A stretch of DNA of 64,000 nt from Paracyclopina nana. Its lineage: Eukaryota; Arthropoda; Copepoda; Cyclopoida; Cyclopettidae. The notes beneath the pieces are model-generated. The model worked only from the letters and a program-made list of their open reading frames with translations. It was not told the DNA's origin and did not search any database. Location: contig JAGUCH010000009.1 in the NCBI GenBank assembly GCA_019096065.1, positions 2,738,001 to 2,802,000 on the forward strand. The letters run 5' to 3'. Positions 35,696 through 47,000 of this stretch are shown here, one piece after another; positions within the stretch are counted from its first letter, which is position 1, and the number at the start of each line of letters is the position of its first letter. Both the position numbers and the translations under genes were made by a program.

Positions 35696-36735
35696 AGACC
35701 AGACTAGTCTCCCAGTGCAAAAACTAACTGAAACTAGCATATTTTTTGGCAACTTTTTTGAACTGGGAGCGAAACTCGCGTAACGTGAGTAATTACTGGA
35801 GCAAAATTGTATTTTTTGACAAAGGCCAAAATTAAGCCTTTGCTTCACCTAGTTCTACCAGACTAGTCTCCCAGTGCAAAAACTAACTGAAACTAGCATA
35901 TTTTTTGGCAACTTTTTTGAGCTGGGAGCGAAACTCGCGTAACGTGAGTAATTACTGGAGCAAAATTGCATTTTTTGACAAAGGCCAAAATTAAGCCTTT
36001 GCTTCACCTAGTTTTGACCAGACTAGTCTCCCAGTGCAAAAACTAACTGAAACTAGCATATTTTTTGGCAACTTTTTTGAACTGGGAGCGAAACTCGCGT
36101 AACGTATTACTTACTGGAGCAAAATTGCATTTTTTGACAAAGGCCAAAATTAAGCCTTTGCTTCACCTAGTTCTACCAGACTAGTCTCCCAGTGCAAAAA
36201 CTAACTGAAACTAGCATATTTTTTGGCAACTTTTTTGAGCTGGGAGCGAAACTCGCGTAACGTGAGTAATTACTGGAGCAAAATTGCATTTTTTGACAAA
36301 GGCCAAAATTAAGCCTTTGCTTCACCTAGTTTTGACCAGACTAGTCTCCCAGTGCAAAAACTAACTGAAACTAGCATATTTTTTGGCAACTTTTTTGAAC
36401 TGGGAGCGAAACTCACGTAACGTATTACTTACTGGAGCAAAATTGCATTTTTTGACAAAGGCCAAAATTAAGCCTTTGCTTCACCTAGTTCTATCAGACT
36501 AGTCTCCCAGTGCAAAAACTAACTGAAACTAGCATATTTTTTGGCAACTTTTTTGAGCTGGGAGCGAAACTCGCGTAACGTGAGTAATTACTGGAGCAAA
36601 ATTGCATTTTTTGACAAAGGCCAAAATTAAGCCTTTGCTTCACCTAGTTTTGACCAGACTAGTCTCCCAGTGCAAAAACTAACTGAAACTAGCATATTTT
36701 TTGGCAACTTTTTTGAACTGGGAGCGAAACTTGAA
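35696..36735 (+). repeat. Tandem array 3, about 160-bp unit
   Basis: Six and a half copies of a unit starting ACCAGACTAGTCTCCCAGTG and containing GAACTGGGAGCGAAACTCGC and CTTTGCTTCACCTAGTT. Two alternating variants (GTGAGTAATTACTGG and GTATTACTTACTGG) suggest amplification as a dimer. It ends abruptly at the right-arm array. Confidence 0.9.
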
Positions 36736-36737
36736 TA

Positions 36738-38085
36738 AAGGTCATTGACCCCCTGAGCACATGAGGTTAAGAAATTTGGCTAGAAAAAAGTTTTTTCCTG
36801 GCGGGCCGGCATTAAAGCGCTGAACAGAGGGCGCGCGAGAATTTAAACAGGTCATTGACCCCCTGAGCACATGAGGACAAGAAATCTGGCAAGAAAAAAG
36901 TTTTTTCCTGGTGGGCCGGCATTAAAGCGCTAAATAGAGGGCGCGCGAGAATTTAAACAGGTCATTGACCACGCGCGAGAATTTAAACAGGTCATTGACC
37001 CCCTGAGCACATGAGGACAAGAAATTTGGCAAGAAAAAAGTTTTTTCCTGGTGGGCCGGCATTAAAGCGCTAAATAGAGGGCGCGCGAGAATTTAAACAG
37101 GTCATTGACCACGCGCGAGAATTTAAACAGGTCATTGACCCCCTGAGCACATGAGGACAAGAAATTTGGCAAGAAAAAAGTTTTTTCCTGGTGGGCCGGC
37201 ATTAAAGCGCTAAATAGAGGGCGCGCGAGAATTTAAACAGGTCATTGACCCCCTGAGCACATGAGGACAAGAAATTTGGCTAGAAAAAAGTTTTTTCCTG
37301 GCGGGCCGGCATTATAGCGCTAAATAGAGGGCACGCGAGAATTTAAACAGGTCATTGACCACGCGCGAGAATTTTAACAGGTCATTGACCCCCTGAGCAC
37401 ATGAGGACAAGAAATTTGCTTAGAAAAAAGATTTTTCCTGGCGGGCCGGCATTAAAGCGCTAAATAGAGGGCGCGCGAGAATTTAAACAGGTCATTGACC
37501 ACGCGCGAGAATTTAAACAGGTCATTGACCCCCTGAGCACATGAGGACAAGAAATTTGGCAAGAAAAAAGTTTTTTCCTGGTGGGCCGGCATTAAAGCGC
37601 TAAATAGAGGGCGCGCGAGAATTTAAACAGGTCATTGACCCCCTGAGCACATGAGGACAAGAAATTTGGCTAGAAAAAAGTTTTTTCCTGGCGGGCCGGC
37701 ATTATAGCGCTAAATAGAGGGCACGCGAGAATTTAAACAGGTCATTGACCACGCGCGAGAATTTTAACAGGTCATTGACCCCCTGAGCACATGAGGACAA
37801 GAAATTTGCTTAGAAAAAAGATTTTTCCTGGCGGGCCGGCATTAAAGCGCTGAATAGAGGGCGCGCGAGAATTTAAACAGGTCATTGACCCCGCCGGAGA
37901 ATTAAATCAGTTCATTGACCCCCTGAGCACATGAGGACAAGTAATTTGGCTAGAAAAAAGTTTTTTCCTGGCGGGCCGGCATTAAAGCGCTGAATAGAGG
38001 GCGCGCGAGAATTTAAACAGGTCATTGACCCCGCGCGAGAATTTTAGCAGATCATTGACCCCCTGAGCACATGAGGACAAGAAAT
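36738..38085 (-). repeat. Tandem array 1, right arm, inverted
   Basis: Reverse-complement copies of the left-arm 110-bp unit, about nine, often with an extra 30-bp CACGCGCGAGAATTTAAACAGGT block, which gives a longer period. The innermost units of the last nuclease exon read into this array. The stop codon of the nuclease frame is in the first repeat. Confidence 0.9.
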
Positions 38086-39748
38086 TTGGGGTTGGGAGCA
38101 TAGCTTTTTTGGGTGAGCTGATTTTGGTGATTGTGTGCATTCAATAAGCTGGTCAAGGCGCGCGATCTGAGCTTTTTGTTGCACTTGCCTAGCTTGGTAG
38201 CGGGCGAGCCAATTTCGGGGATTCTGTGCGCTGGATATCTGGCCACTGCCCATATCATGTTGCCTTTGCTTTCATCTCCAAGATCCCAATCAACGCTGAA
38301 AATATCCCTCCTCAATTACATTGACCCGATTAATGAAGCACTAGAAAATTACCCAATGATGGAGGAGCAAATTGAGCTGCAGAAAGCATTCTCAGCTGTG
38401 ATGTCATCGGAATGAGGGTCATTGAGGCCAACAAAGGCCACCACCTCTTCAGTGGCCTCATTTTGAAGCACTTTCCAAATATACTTGGGCACTGGAATGT
38501 ACCTGTGGTCATCCTTGATGTACAAATAAATTGGCACTTGATTGCCATTCACATCGGGATATGTCAACACCTCGTGAGTGCCAGTCCAAACAGTGACGTT
38601 ACCAGATCTGCCAAAAAAGCCTTAATTTGTAGTATTCTTTTGACTGGGGCGAGTAAATTGCTATTTTACATTGAGGCGTAGTGCCTGGCAGCATATTCCA
38701 GGTACTTCCAATTTCCATTGTTGAAAGACTGGAATTGGGGAGCCACATTGAAAAAGAAGTAGGTGGCATCTTGTTCGGATCCTTCGATGAAATCTGCATC
38801 AGGGCTCAAGTGTCCTTTGGCACAATAATTCGTGCCACTTGTGGAGGTTTCAATCAGTGGAGTGCCGTCAGGAAGCATATTATTGTTCCCCAACAAAGTT
38901 GCTATGACTTCAGCTTGGCTATTTTTGGAATACGCACTGAAAATGCAAATTGAAATGTAAGGAAGTCCAATACAGCTGAAATACATACTCGTCGATGTAT
39001 TTGGCATAATCAAAGGTGAAAAATCTCTTGTAGCCTCGATTGTCAGTTCTGAAAGAAGGTCTGCCAGGAGTGTCATCATTGAAATCAATTACATCTCCCA
39101 GAATTCTGTGCTTTGTCCATAAAGTGTTGTAGTTGTTTTCATCGATACAAGCAAGTATTTGCTCTTGGAAGCCAAGCCCGAAATTCCAGCCAATTCTAAC
39201 CAACACGATGCCATTGTTGGCTGCCTCAGAGGTGCTTTCCAATCCCTGGTCACAATTGGAGTTTTCCTCTCTTATGATTTCTGGCTCCATCACTCTGGTA
39301 CAAGTGGCAGCATAAATACTTCCCTTGGATACGACAGCTGTGTCGTAGTACATTTCTCCTCCATTGCAGGTTAAATCCAATTTTGGAACATTGACTGAAG
39401 ATATTCCTAGGCTGGCCATGGATAATCTATTGAATCTTTCTTCAGTTCCATGGCAAAACAAGGACAAAATCTCTCCATCAGCTTAAATTTTTAGGAAAGG
39501 TTAAAAACGTAACATACTATAAGATAAAATTTACCGAGCTGTAGAACTCTTCCATTGATAGGTCTAGCAATTACGCCATCTTTCAGCATGAAAGGCACAT
39601 ACTTTCCATTTCTTTCATCCAGATCAATTTCACAACCAAAAGCTACAGAGAATGTTTGACGCAAGAAATGTATTCAAATGATTATATTTAATTTACCAAA
39701 TTGAAGAGAAGCTAAAATACCGAAAATAATAGGTATAAAGGCCAACAT
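38052..39748 (-). CDS. Secreted DNA/RNA non-specific endonuclease (crustacean DSN-like), 472 aa
   Basis: Six exons on the minus strand, 39748-39697, 39642-39535, 39481-38989, 38936-38670, 38607-38353 and 38295-38052, close in frame with GT/AG borders. The first exon encodes a signal peptide. The core has CAKGHLSPDADF, the family's (D/E)RGH active-site motif with its catalytic His. FNVAPQFQSFNNGNW follows, including the Mg-binding Asn region, then a conserved IPVPKYIWKVL segment. This is the Endonuclease_NS fold, and the layout matches arthropod secreted nucleases that digest double-stranded DNA, for example in digestive glands. The residue before GH is Lys instead of Arg. The last exon ends inside the adjacent tandem repeat, so the final 30 or so residues look repeat-derived. 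Confidence 0.85.
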
Positions 39749-40289
39749 CCTTGCTGTTTGCAAGCTTAGATTGAAATGAATGAAAGGCACTGAGTTCACA
39801 TCTGTTTTTTGTGTGTGTTAATTCAAGTGTCATCATCCTGTATGATAGAATAATTGAATAACTAACACATTGTTGCCATTGAAGAGCTTGAATGGGAAAA
39901 GCTTGAACAAACAGTCACATGTGCAAAGTCAGGATCACTCATGAGTTTCAGGCGTCACTTAGGATCGAAATGCGTTGTATTTTTAGGCTATATTTTAAAT
40001 TCATATTTATCAAATCAAAATACGCATTGGAGAAGTTTTTGAAAAACGGTTTCAATTCATACCGTTTAGTATTTTCACCCACTCAAAGCACTACCAAGCC
40101 TACATCTGTCATTTCTCATCTAACTAATGGAATTTGATTTGACGCTGCCTTAAAAAACAATTTTTCACAAAACAAAATGCTCGATTCATTAGTGCGTGCG
40201 CATATTAGGCTAGAACTGTACATGCACTCTAGTGCATATGATCCAGGCTTATAAGAGGTTTTTTTATTCTATATAAAAAGGTAAAATTC
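39749..40289. other. 5' flank of the nuclease gene
   Basis: Presumed promoter side of the minus-strand nuclease gene. No clear regulatory motif or coding sequence was recognised. Confidence 0.35.
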
Positions 40290-40525
40290 AAAACTTGAGG
40301 TTTGGTGAATTTGAATAATACGTTCCTAAGCATGTTCCCCTGCAATATCAACAAAATAAAGCGCGATATTATGCTGATAATTTGCAAATATCATTTTTCA
40401 GCCTTTGACCTCGGAATCGGTCTATTGCATTGGTACCAAAAGCCATCCTACACCAAAATAAAAATCTCAGTTTTTCAGTATTTCTCTCCGATATTTGGCC
40501 AAAATATCATCAATTTTATTCATGT
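40290..40525. repeat. gttcacctg-family repeat, another copy
   Basis: Carries the complement signatures (ttggtaccaaaagccatcctac, atttctctccgatatttggcc) and an internal 'gcgatattatgctgata'. The outer ends are degraded. It lies upstream of the second GPCR gene. Confidence 0.55.
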
Positions 40526-41029
40526 TTAAATGTTTGCTGGACAACTTCCTTAATGCGCAAAGTATAGCCTAAGTCTTGGACACGAACTTAGAATGACGTT
40601 GCATATAAACAAACGAGCAATCTGAGCAACTGATCCATTTAGCGGGAAGCTATACAATGGTTGAGTTCACTGAGTAAACAGTAGAATGCTACAGTTTAGT
40701 GCTGAGAGGTCTCGAGGTTGCGTGATCGGAGCGCTTAAGTAGCGCTAGAACTTTTCCAATCACATGTTGACTAAAAAATAACTACATCTGAGCTGCAAAT
40801 GTTTTAAGTTTTTTTGCTGTGGGAGCAGATTTTAAAATCATAGCCAAATGAGCAATTGCAGGACATAGATTTCAGAAAATGCGTTTCTTTGGGTTAGCCT
40901 ACCCATCTGATAAATGAAATGACCAAATGAAACTTGGAGCTTTCTAGCTTCCAAATCAGATTTGTTGTCAATCTTCCCAATTGCTTCCTCTCTCTGTCTC
41001 TCTGTTTCTCTTCCTGTCATTTCAATCAG

Positions 41030-44000
41030 GCATATAGCATAAATACGAATGTCATCAGCAAGCCTTTCATCATTCCTAATAGAAGAAAAATGCTGACCAG
41101 ACCTGATCACCTCGTCAACCCAATCTTTGCTCTTATAGCAAGCTGCACAGTCATTTCAAACTTTGCTAGCTTGTACTTCACAATTTTCAAGCTCAAAGTC
41201 CACAAATATGTAAAGTATGTCCTGATTTGGGGCATTGCCAACAGTTGTGCAGGATCTGTGGTAGTCCTAGCTGGATACTGCACCATGGTCTTCAGCCCTG
41301 AGTACGTTTTAGAGGCCTGCGCGATGAACTCGATTCCATTGATGCAGTGCATGAATGGGGGTCATGTCATGACATCTATCATGGGAGCCATCAGGTACCA
41401 TATGGCGAAAAACACAGCTACATCCACACGAATCAACCACAGAAGCATAATTTGGGGAAGCATCGTGGTCACCTCAGCTCATGAGTTGCTCTTTGTTGGT
41501 GAGAAATCCATATTTGAAAACGAATCGATTTTCAAGTGACACCCAATTTGTCAACGAAAAAGCCTTTGTGGGAATTTTTTCATTTAGATTTTAATCAGCC
41601 TTGACTGCCCACAACACAAATACTATCGTCAGAACTAACACTGAAGTACGTTCTGTTTTTGAAATCATCAATTAAATCCACAATTACTTCACGGTTACTT
41701 TTGCATTGGCAAGAAAATATTATGACAATACTTGAGGTATTTTGACGTAGTATGTTGTGAGTAATGTACGTACACAGATCAGAAAATTAGAAAACATCAC
41801 TCAAGGGACAATAGGGCGTATTCCCGTACTGACCTGTCAGTCAAGTTAAGTTAGGTAAAAAGTTAAGTTTAGTTCAGTTCCGTTGCCAGATATTTATGTA
41901 GGTAGAACTTGACTTAGCTTAATTCTATATGTAGCACTAGCTTGCTTGCTTGCCTAGCTAAGTTAAGTTGGCCCACTGAACTAAGCTGCAAAAAGTGTTC
42001 TCATATGCGTAGTAACTGAACATGGCTAAAACGAGCCGAACTTGGCTAGAACAAGCTGAACTTAACTGATCCAGTAAGGTTGCCGTTTCAGCAAGGTAAC
42101 TAGACTAAAAATTCGAATGTGTTTGCCTCCCGGCGAGGTTATGTGACTCTATCTGGCTGGACTCATTTTCGATCCCTTATGTTTTGTTTACTTTAGTACT
42201 TTATCGGATTTTATGCATGGCGGTCGTCAAAATAAACGATCTGACCCAAAGATCCCTTTAGAGTGCTCTTTTATTCGTGCGACGTTTATTTTTATCAGTT
42301 CATCGAGTCGAGATTACAGTGATCAGATTTACATGGCGACCAACGTTATCAGTTCCACACCGTGAGAGATCAAGAGTCAAGCTTACCGAGGGAGCCGGCG
42401 GCCATTGCAGTCAGCTGTTGCTGGCTGACGATGTAAAGGAGTTTACGAACGAGAGGACTAAGCCTTGTCCCACGAAACGCAAACGAGGGGACAGTGAATC
42501 GGATGTCAAAGGACACTACCAAGAAGTACGGCCTCAGACACAATCCGATAAGGAATGTGAGGTTGACATCGGGAGAGTATGAACACGAACTTCACGAAGC
42601 CAGGACCGCGAAAACAGTATCGAGTCGAGCGGATGAGGTCGAGGCTGCGAGGTCAGAGGAGGCCAACAGACGGATTGCCGAGTTCAAAAAGAGAGTCTCA
42701 AGTGATAAGTCAGTGTGTTTGTCAGGACACCCAGACACAATTGAGGGGACAAACACCCAGTTAGACACTGCGGGGACCGAATGGGATCTCCGCTATAGTG
42801 ACTCGACGTTGCTTGGTGACACGACAAACAACGTGCACATGATGACTGTCGAACCGAATAACATGGCTCCGTGGAAGGAGGCTTGGGCAGGAACCAGAGC
42901 CGGCCTAGAAAGTGACATGACAAAGCTCGAAGACAGTTTGACGGCTGCAACAAGAGCAGGAGCAGTGGAGTGTGTGCGAAATGGCCTCAGTAACCTCATA
43001 GAAACACTTAAGAGTGACGCGGTGGTGCTGGAGTCGCTGGTGGGTCAGAGTGACAGGGAAGAGTTCGCAACGGAGATGAGAGCCATGAACAAGAGGCTGG
43101 TAGTGCTAGTGATGAAAGCCAGCACGAAAGCAAGGAACATCATGGTCGCGGGCGTATCGACAGAGGCAGAGACTTTAGTTGTCGCTGCCTCTGAAAACGC
43201 TCCCAAGCAGCAAAACCACGACACCCAAGCCACCCAAGCGCAACCGGGGGAGTCCGAGGATGCGGAGGAGTCAGAGGTGGAAAAATGCATCACGCTGAAT
43301 GGTGAGTTCTTTTCGCTAGTCTCACAATTGAAAAGCGCGGATAGGGAACTCAGAAAAATGAGGGCCGGTTCGATGGAAGCAGTGCGGCAGGCAAGCATGA
43401 TGAGAGAGGTCAACAGGAGAAGAGTGGAAGTGGGAGAAGAACTGCTCAAGATGCCGGACAACGCTGACTTTCCAATCAACAAGCAGTGCATCGTGATTGG
43501 AAACAAAGAAGCTGAAAACATTGCGCGAAGCATGCCAGCACAAAGAGAAGAGAACGACCAGGAGGCCGCCCCACGGCCAACCAGAGGCCGCGAGGACAAC
43601 ATTGAAGAGAGAGGGCGCTACACTGGTGCAGGAGAAGAAAAAACTCTGCAGCTGGGGGTCCCAGCAGTCCACCTCACGGAAGAAAAGTACAAAGAAAAGC
43701 TGGCAAAAGAAGAAGAGTTTCTGGATCAACACACGGTGATCGAACAAGTCAGAAGAAGAAAAACCACAGATGTTTGTTGGGCAGACATCATGCAGAGGAA
43801 AAACCTCCACAGATTCTATGACCCAAGCCTGCCAAAGGACTCAAACTCAAGAGAGGATGTTAAGCCGATGTTCTTCGATGGAGCGAACACAGGAGCATAC
43901 AAGGACTTCAAAGAATATGTCCATGCGGCAATCATCATGAAAAAGAACTTGAGCTGGTTCGAAAAGATATCCAAACTCAAGTACTTGTGCACAGGAGGAG

Positions 44001-47000
44001 CAAAGTTCGCAGTGAGAAGGTGTACGCTGGACTTTGAAGGCCTAGTCAGCGCACTGGAAAATCTGGATGGCACATATTTAGGACATCCAGGAGAAGCTGA
44101 CGAAATGGTGCATGACCTCTCAGCTCAGTTGATCAAAATGGTGCGGATAAGCATGAAGAGTCTAGCAACATTGGAAGCTACGCTAGCTCTAGTCGAGGAA
44201 ATTATTGACTGCAATGGGCGAGCAGGAAAGGACGCCTTAGATGGAGAGCAGTCAATCCTGAGCAACATCCAATTCGAGGTTGGAGCCAGGAGAGATTACG
44301 AGAGGTTCAAAGAACAAAAAATGCAATCTCGAAACTCCTTGAGACTTTTTATCACGTGGGCCAGGACAAGAATAAGGGAAATCCAGAGAAGCAGAAAAGT
44401 ATGCACGGTGGTAGAAGACATCAACAAGATGCACGACAGAAATTATCATCGAGGAACAGGCCAAGCCTACAGATATGTTCCACAGATCCAAGCAGCCGAA
44501 CCCCCACAGCCAACCAGGGGCTACAGGGGAGGAGGCTTCAGAGGCCGAGCCAGGAGGCCTTTCTATGGAGGCAGAAGAGAGCAATCGTACTTCGCGTGGG
44601 GAGCAGCTTACCCCTCGAGATATGATGACCCCGATGATCAGGACTATTGGTGGGATGAAGAACAACGATGGCAAGGTTGCGAGAATGAGGTGGTTGCTCA
44701 TTGCGAAGATCAGGGAGGCGATTGGTATGATTTTGGCTATCAAGACCAAGATGAAGAATGCGTCAACTTCGTCAATGGGAAAACGATCTGCCTGTTATGC
44801 AAGAAGCCAGGGCACAGGTGTAGCGACTGTCCAGAATGGAATCTGTTCAAGTTGCAAGATATCATCAAAGTCATTGACGAAGCAAAAATTTGCCCCCGGT
44901 GCTTGCAGGGCAAACACAAACTTAACGATTGCAAAAGACAATTAACCTGCGGTGTGTGCGGATCAGCAAGCCACCACACAAAGATCCATAGGCAGAAACC
45001 GAAGCCAGAAGAGGCGACGAAGAGCGTGGAAGACAAAGAAAATGTAAAAGAGCTGCTAGCATCAATGACGAAGCTTATGACGAAGCTGTCAGAAACTACA
45101 CTCCTAAGTCAGGACCTTGGTTGTGCTGACGAAGGAGAACAAGCTAAGGATGTGATTTTGCTGGCAGCCCAAGCAACACGATCGTGGCTCACTGTGCCAG
45201 TGGAGGTAGCAAGCGACCTCTCGTTTGAAAAATCAGTGACAACGAACGCGCTCATCGATGCAGGATCGAGTGCAACATTATTGAAGCCCAGCTTAGCGAA
45301 ACAAATGGGATTCAAGGGCAAAAGAAAGCAGCTGACAGTGCAAGTCGTGGGAGACAAGTCCATCACACAACCATCGCAAGAAGGCAAAATATACATCAGA
45401 GCGAAAGACAGGAGCGGAGAAGTATACGAACTAAAGTTCAACACCTTCGAGCTACCGGTGTCGATCAAACCTGTCGATCCGAACACAGTCAAGAAGGATC
45501 ACAGTGAGCTGAGAGAAATTGAGTTCCCGGTGCCAGAGGAAGGTGGAGTGGGTCTTCTAGTTGGATTCAACAACACCGTCCTAATGAGCAGTGAGAGAGA
45601 CATCGTGGTGAAAGATGGACCTCTAGCAAGAAAAACGCCCCTGGGGTGGTCAATACTCAACTACCCAGGAGTGGGAGATAGCGAAGTTGCTTGCTTGGTT
45701 GACGACTGGAAGCTGTTCAATCAGTCATCAATGACAGAGTCAGAGTTCAGGTACATGCTCGATAGACAGTATGGCCTGGAGTCAATCGGAATTGACCGGA
45801 AGGAAGAGCCAGTCCAAAGACTCAACCTAGCAGAAGAGATAGCCTTGGTGAAAATGAAATCAACAATGAGACTACTGCCATCAGGGCACGTAGAAGTGGC
45901 CATACCATTTATCAAGGAGATCCCAGATTTGCCAGAAAACTTCTTGCAGTGTGCAGCGATCCAGAGAAGCCTAGACAAGAGACACGAAGCCGATCCAGGA
46001 GTCATGGAAGCAATTGGCTCAACATTTCAAGAGTACCTGAGACTTGGCATAATAGAACCTGTGCCGAAGCATGAACTAGGGAAAGGATATTTTCTCCCAG
46101 TGTTCTGCGTGGCTAGACACACAAGCGAGACAACAAAATACAGGTTTGTGTACAATGCTAAGCAGAAGTTCAACGGGACGTCGATAAATGAGCAGATGTA
46201 CACCGGCCCAAATTATCTAGAAGACATCTTCGATACCATGCTTCAATTCCGCGTGGGAGACGTAGCTGTTGTAGCCGACATTGAGAAAATGTACTTAATG
46301 ATTGCGCTGCCGGAGAAAGATAGAAAGAACGTCAGAGTGTTAATCCAAGGGCAGCAGTATCAGTTCTGCAGGTGGCCCTTTGGACTCAGAGCAGCCCCGT
46401 CAGTGGCAAATTTCGTGGTGAAGTCACACATTAAAAACAAAGGCTCCAGACTGCTCCAGGAGACAGTCAACATCTACATGGACGATGTGATCGTGGCCTT
46501 CAAGGCCAAAGAAACCGCAAAAAAGGTCATCGAAGAATTAATACCCCTCATGAGTGAAATTGGAATGGAGCTGAGAAAGTTTGTTTCAAATGACAAAGAT
46601 GTGTTGGAAAACGTGCCGTTGGAAAGAAGGGGAAAATCGATGGTAGTGGAAGAGAACATGGAAGAAAGAATACACTCGACGCTTGGCCTTAAGTGGGACC
46701 CAGTGACAGATCGTATTGGGTACCAGCTGTCAAAACACAACCAGGGTGTAGTGACAAAGAGGATCATGGCAAGTCAGATCCCAGCAGTGTTCGACCCGTT
46801 AGGAGCCCTAGCTCCGTGCTTATTGAAGGCCAGAAAAGCGCTCCAACTGGCTCACAAAGCGGACAAAGACAAGAAAATTGCGTGGGACGACGATTTGTCA
46901 AAAGTGGATGATAAGAACGCGAAGGAGGCAGTGAAACTGTGGAAGCAGTGGCAGAACGAGTTCAATCAAATGACAGAAGTCAGCTACCCAAGAAAAGCAG

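Larger units (their letters stand above)
32370..38275. mobile_element. Giant foldback structure with tandem-array arms
   Basis: Both outer ends carry the same sequence of about 95 bp in inverted orientation: left 32385-32480, right near 38165-38245, with few mismatches. Inside that, both arms consist of tandem copies of one 110-bp unit (containing GGTCATTGACCCCCTGAGCAC), in opposite orientations left and right. The centre holds two unrelated tandem arrays and a nested MITE. Long inverted repeats made of tandem subrepeats are typical of foldback-type elements. The 95-bp terminal piece is also the coding end of the adjacent nuclease gene. So either the element captured a gene fragment, or the structure arose by inverted duplication at that gene. 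No transposase frame is present. Confidence 0.65.

Noticed and set aside
32500-38085. Repeat arrays considered as a CRISPR array
   Set aside because: Units are 110-170 bp, contiguous and without unique spacers, and the context is eukaryotic.
41807-42114. Sequence starting AGGGCGTATTCCCGTA as another member of the AGGGCG MITE family
   Set aside because: No matching inverted right end or flanking duplication could be found before the LTR element.
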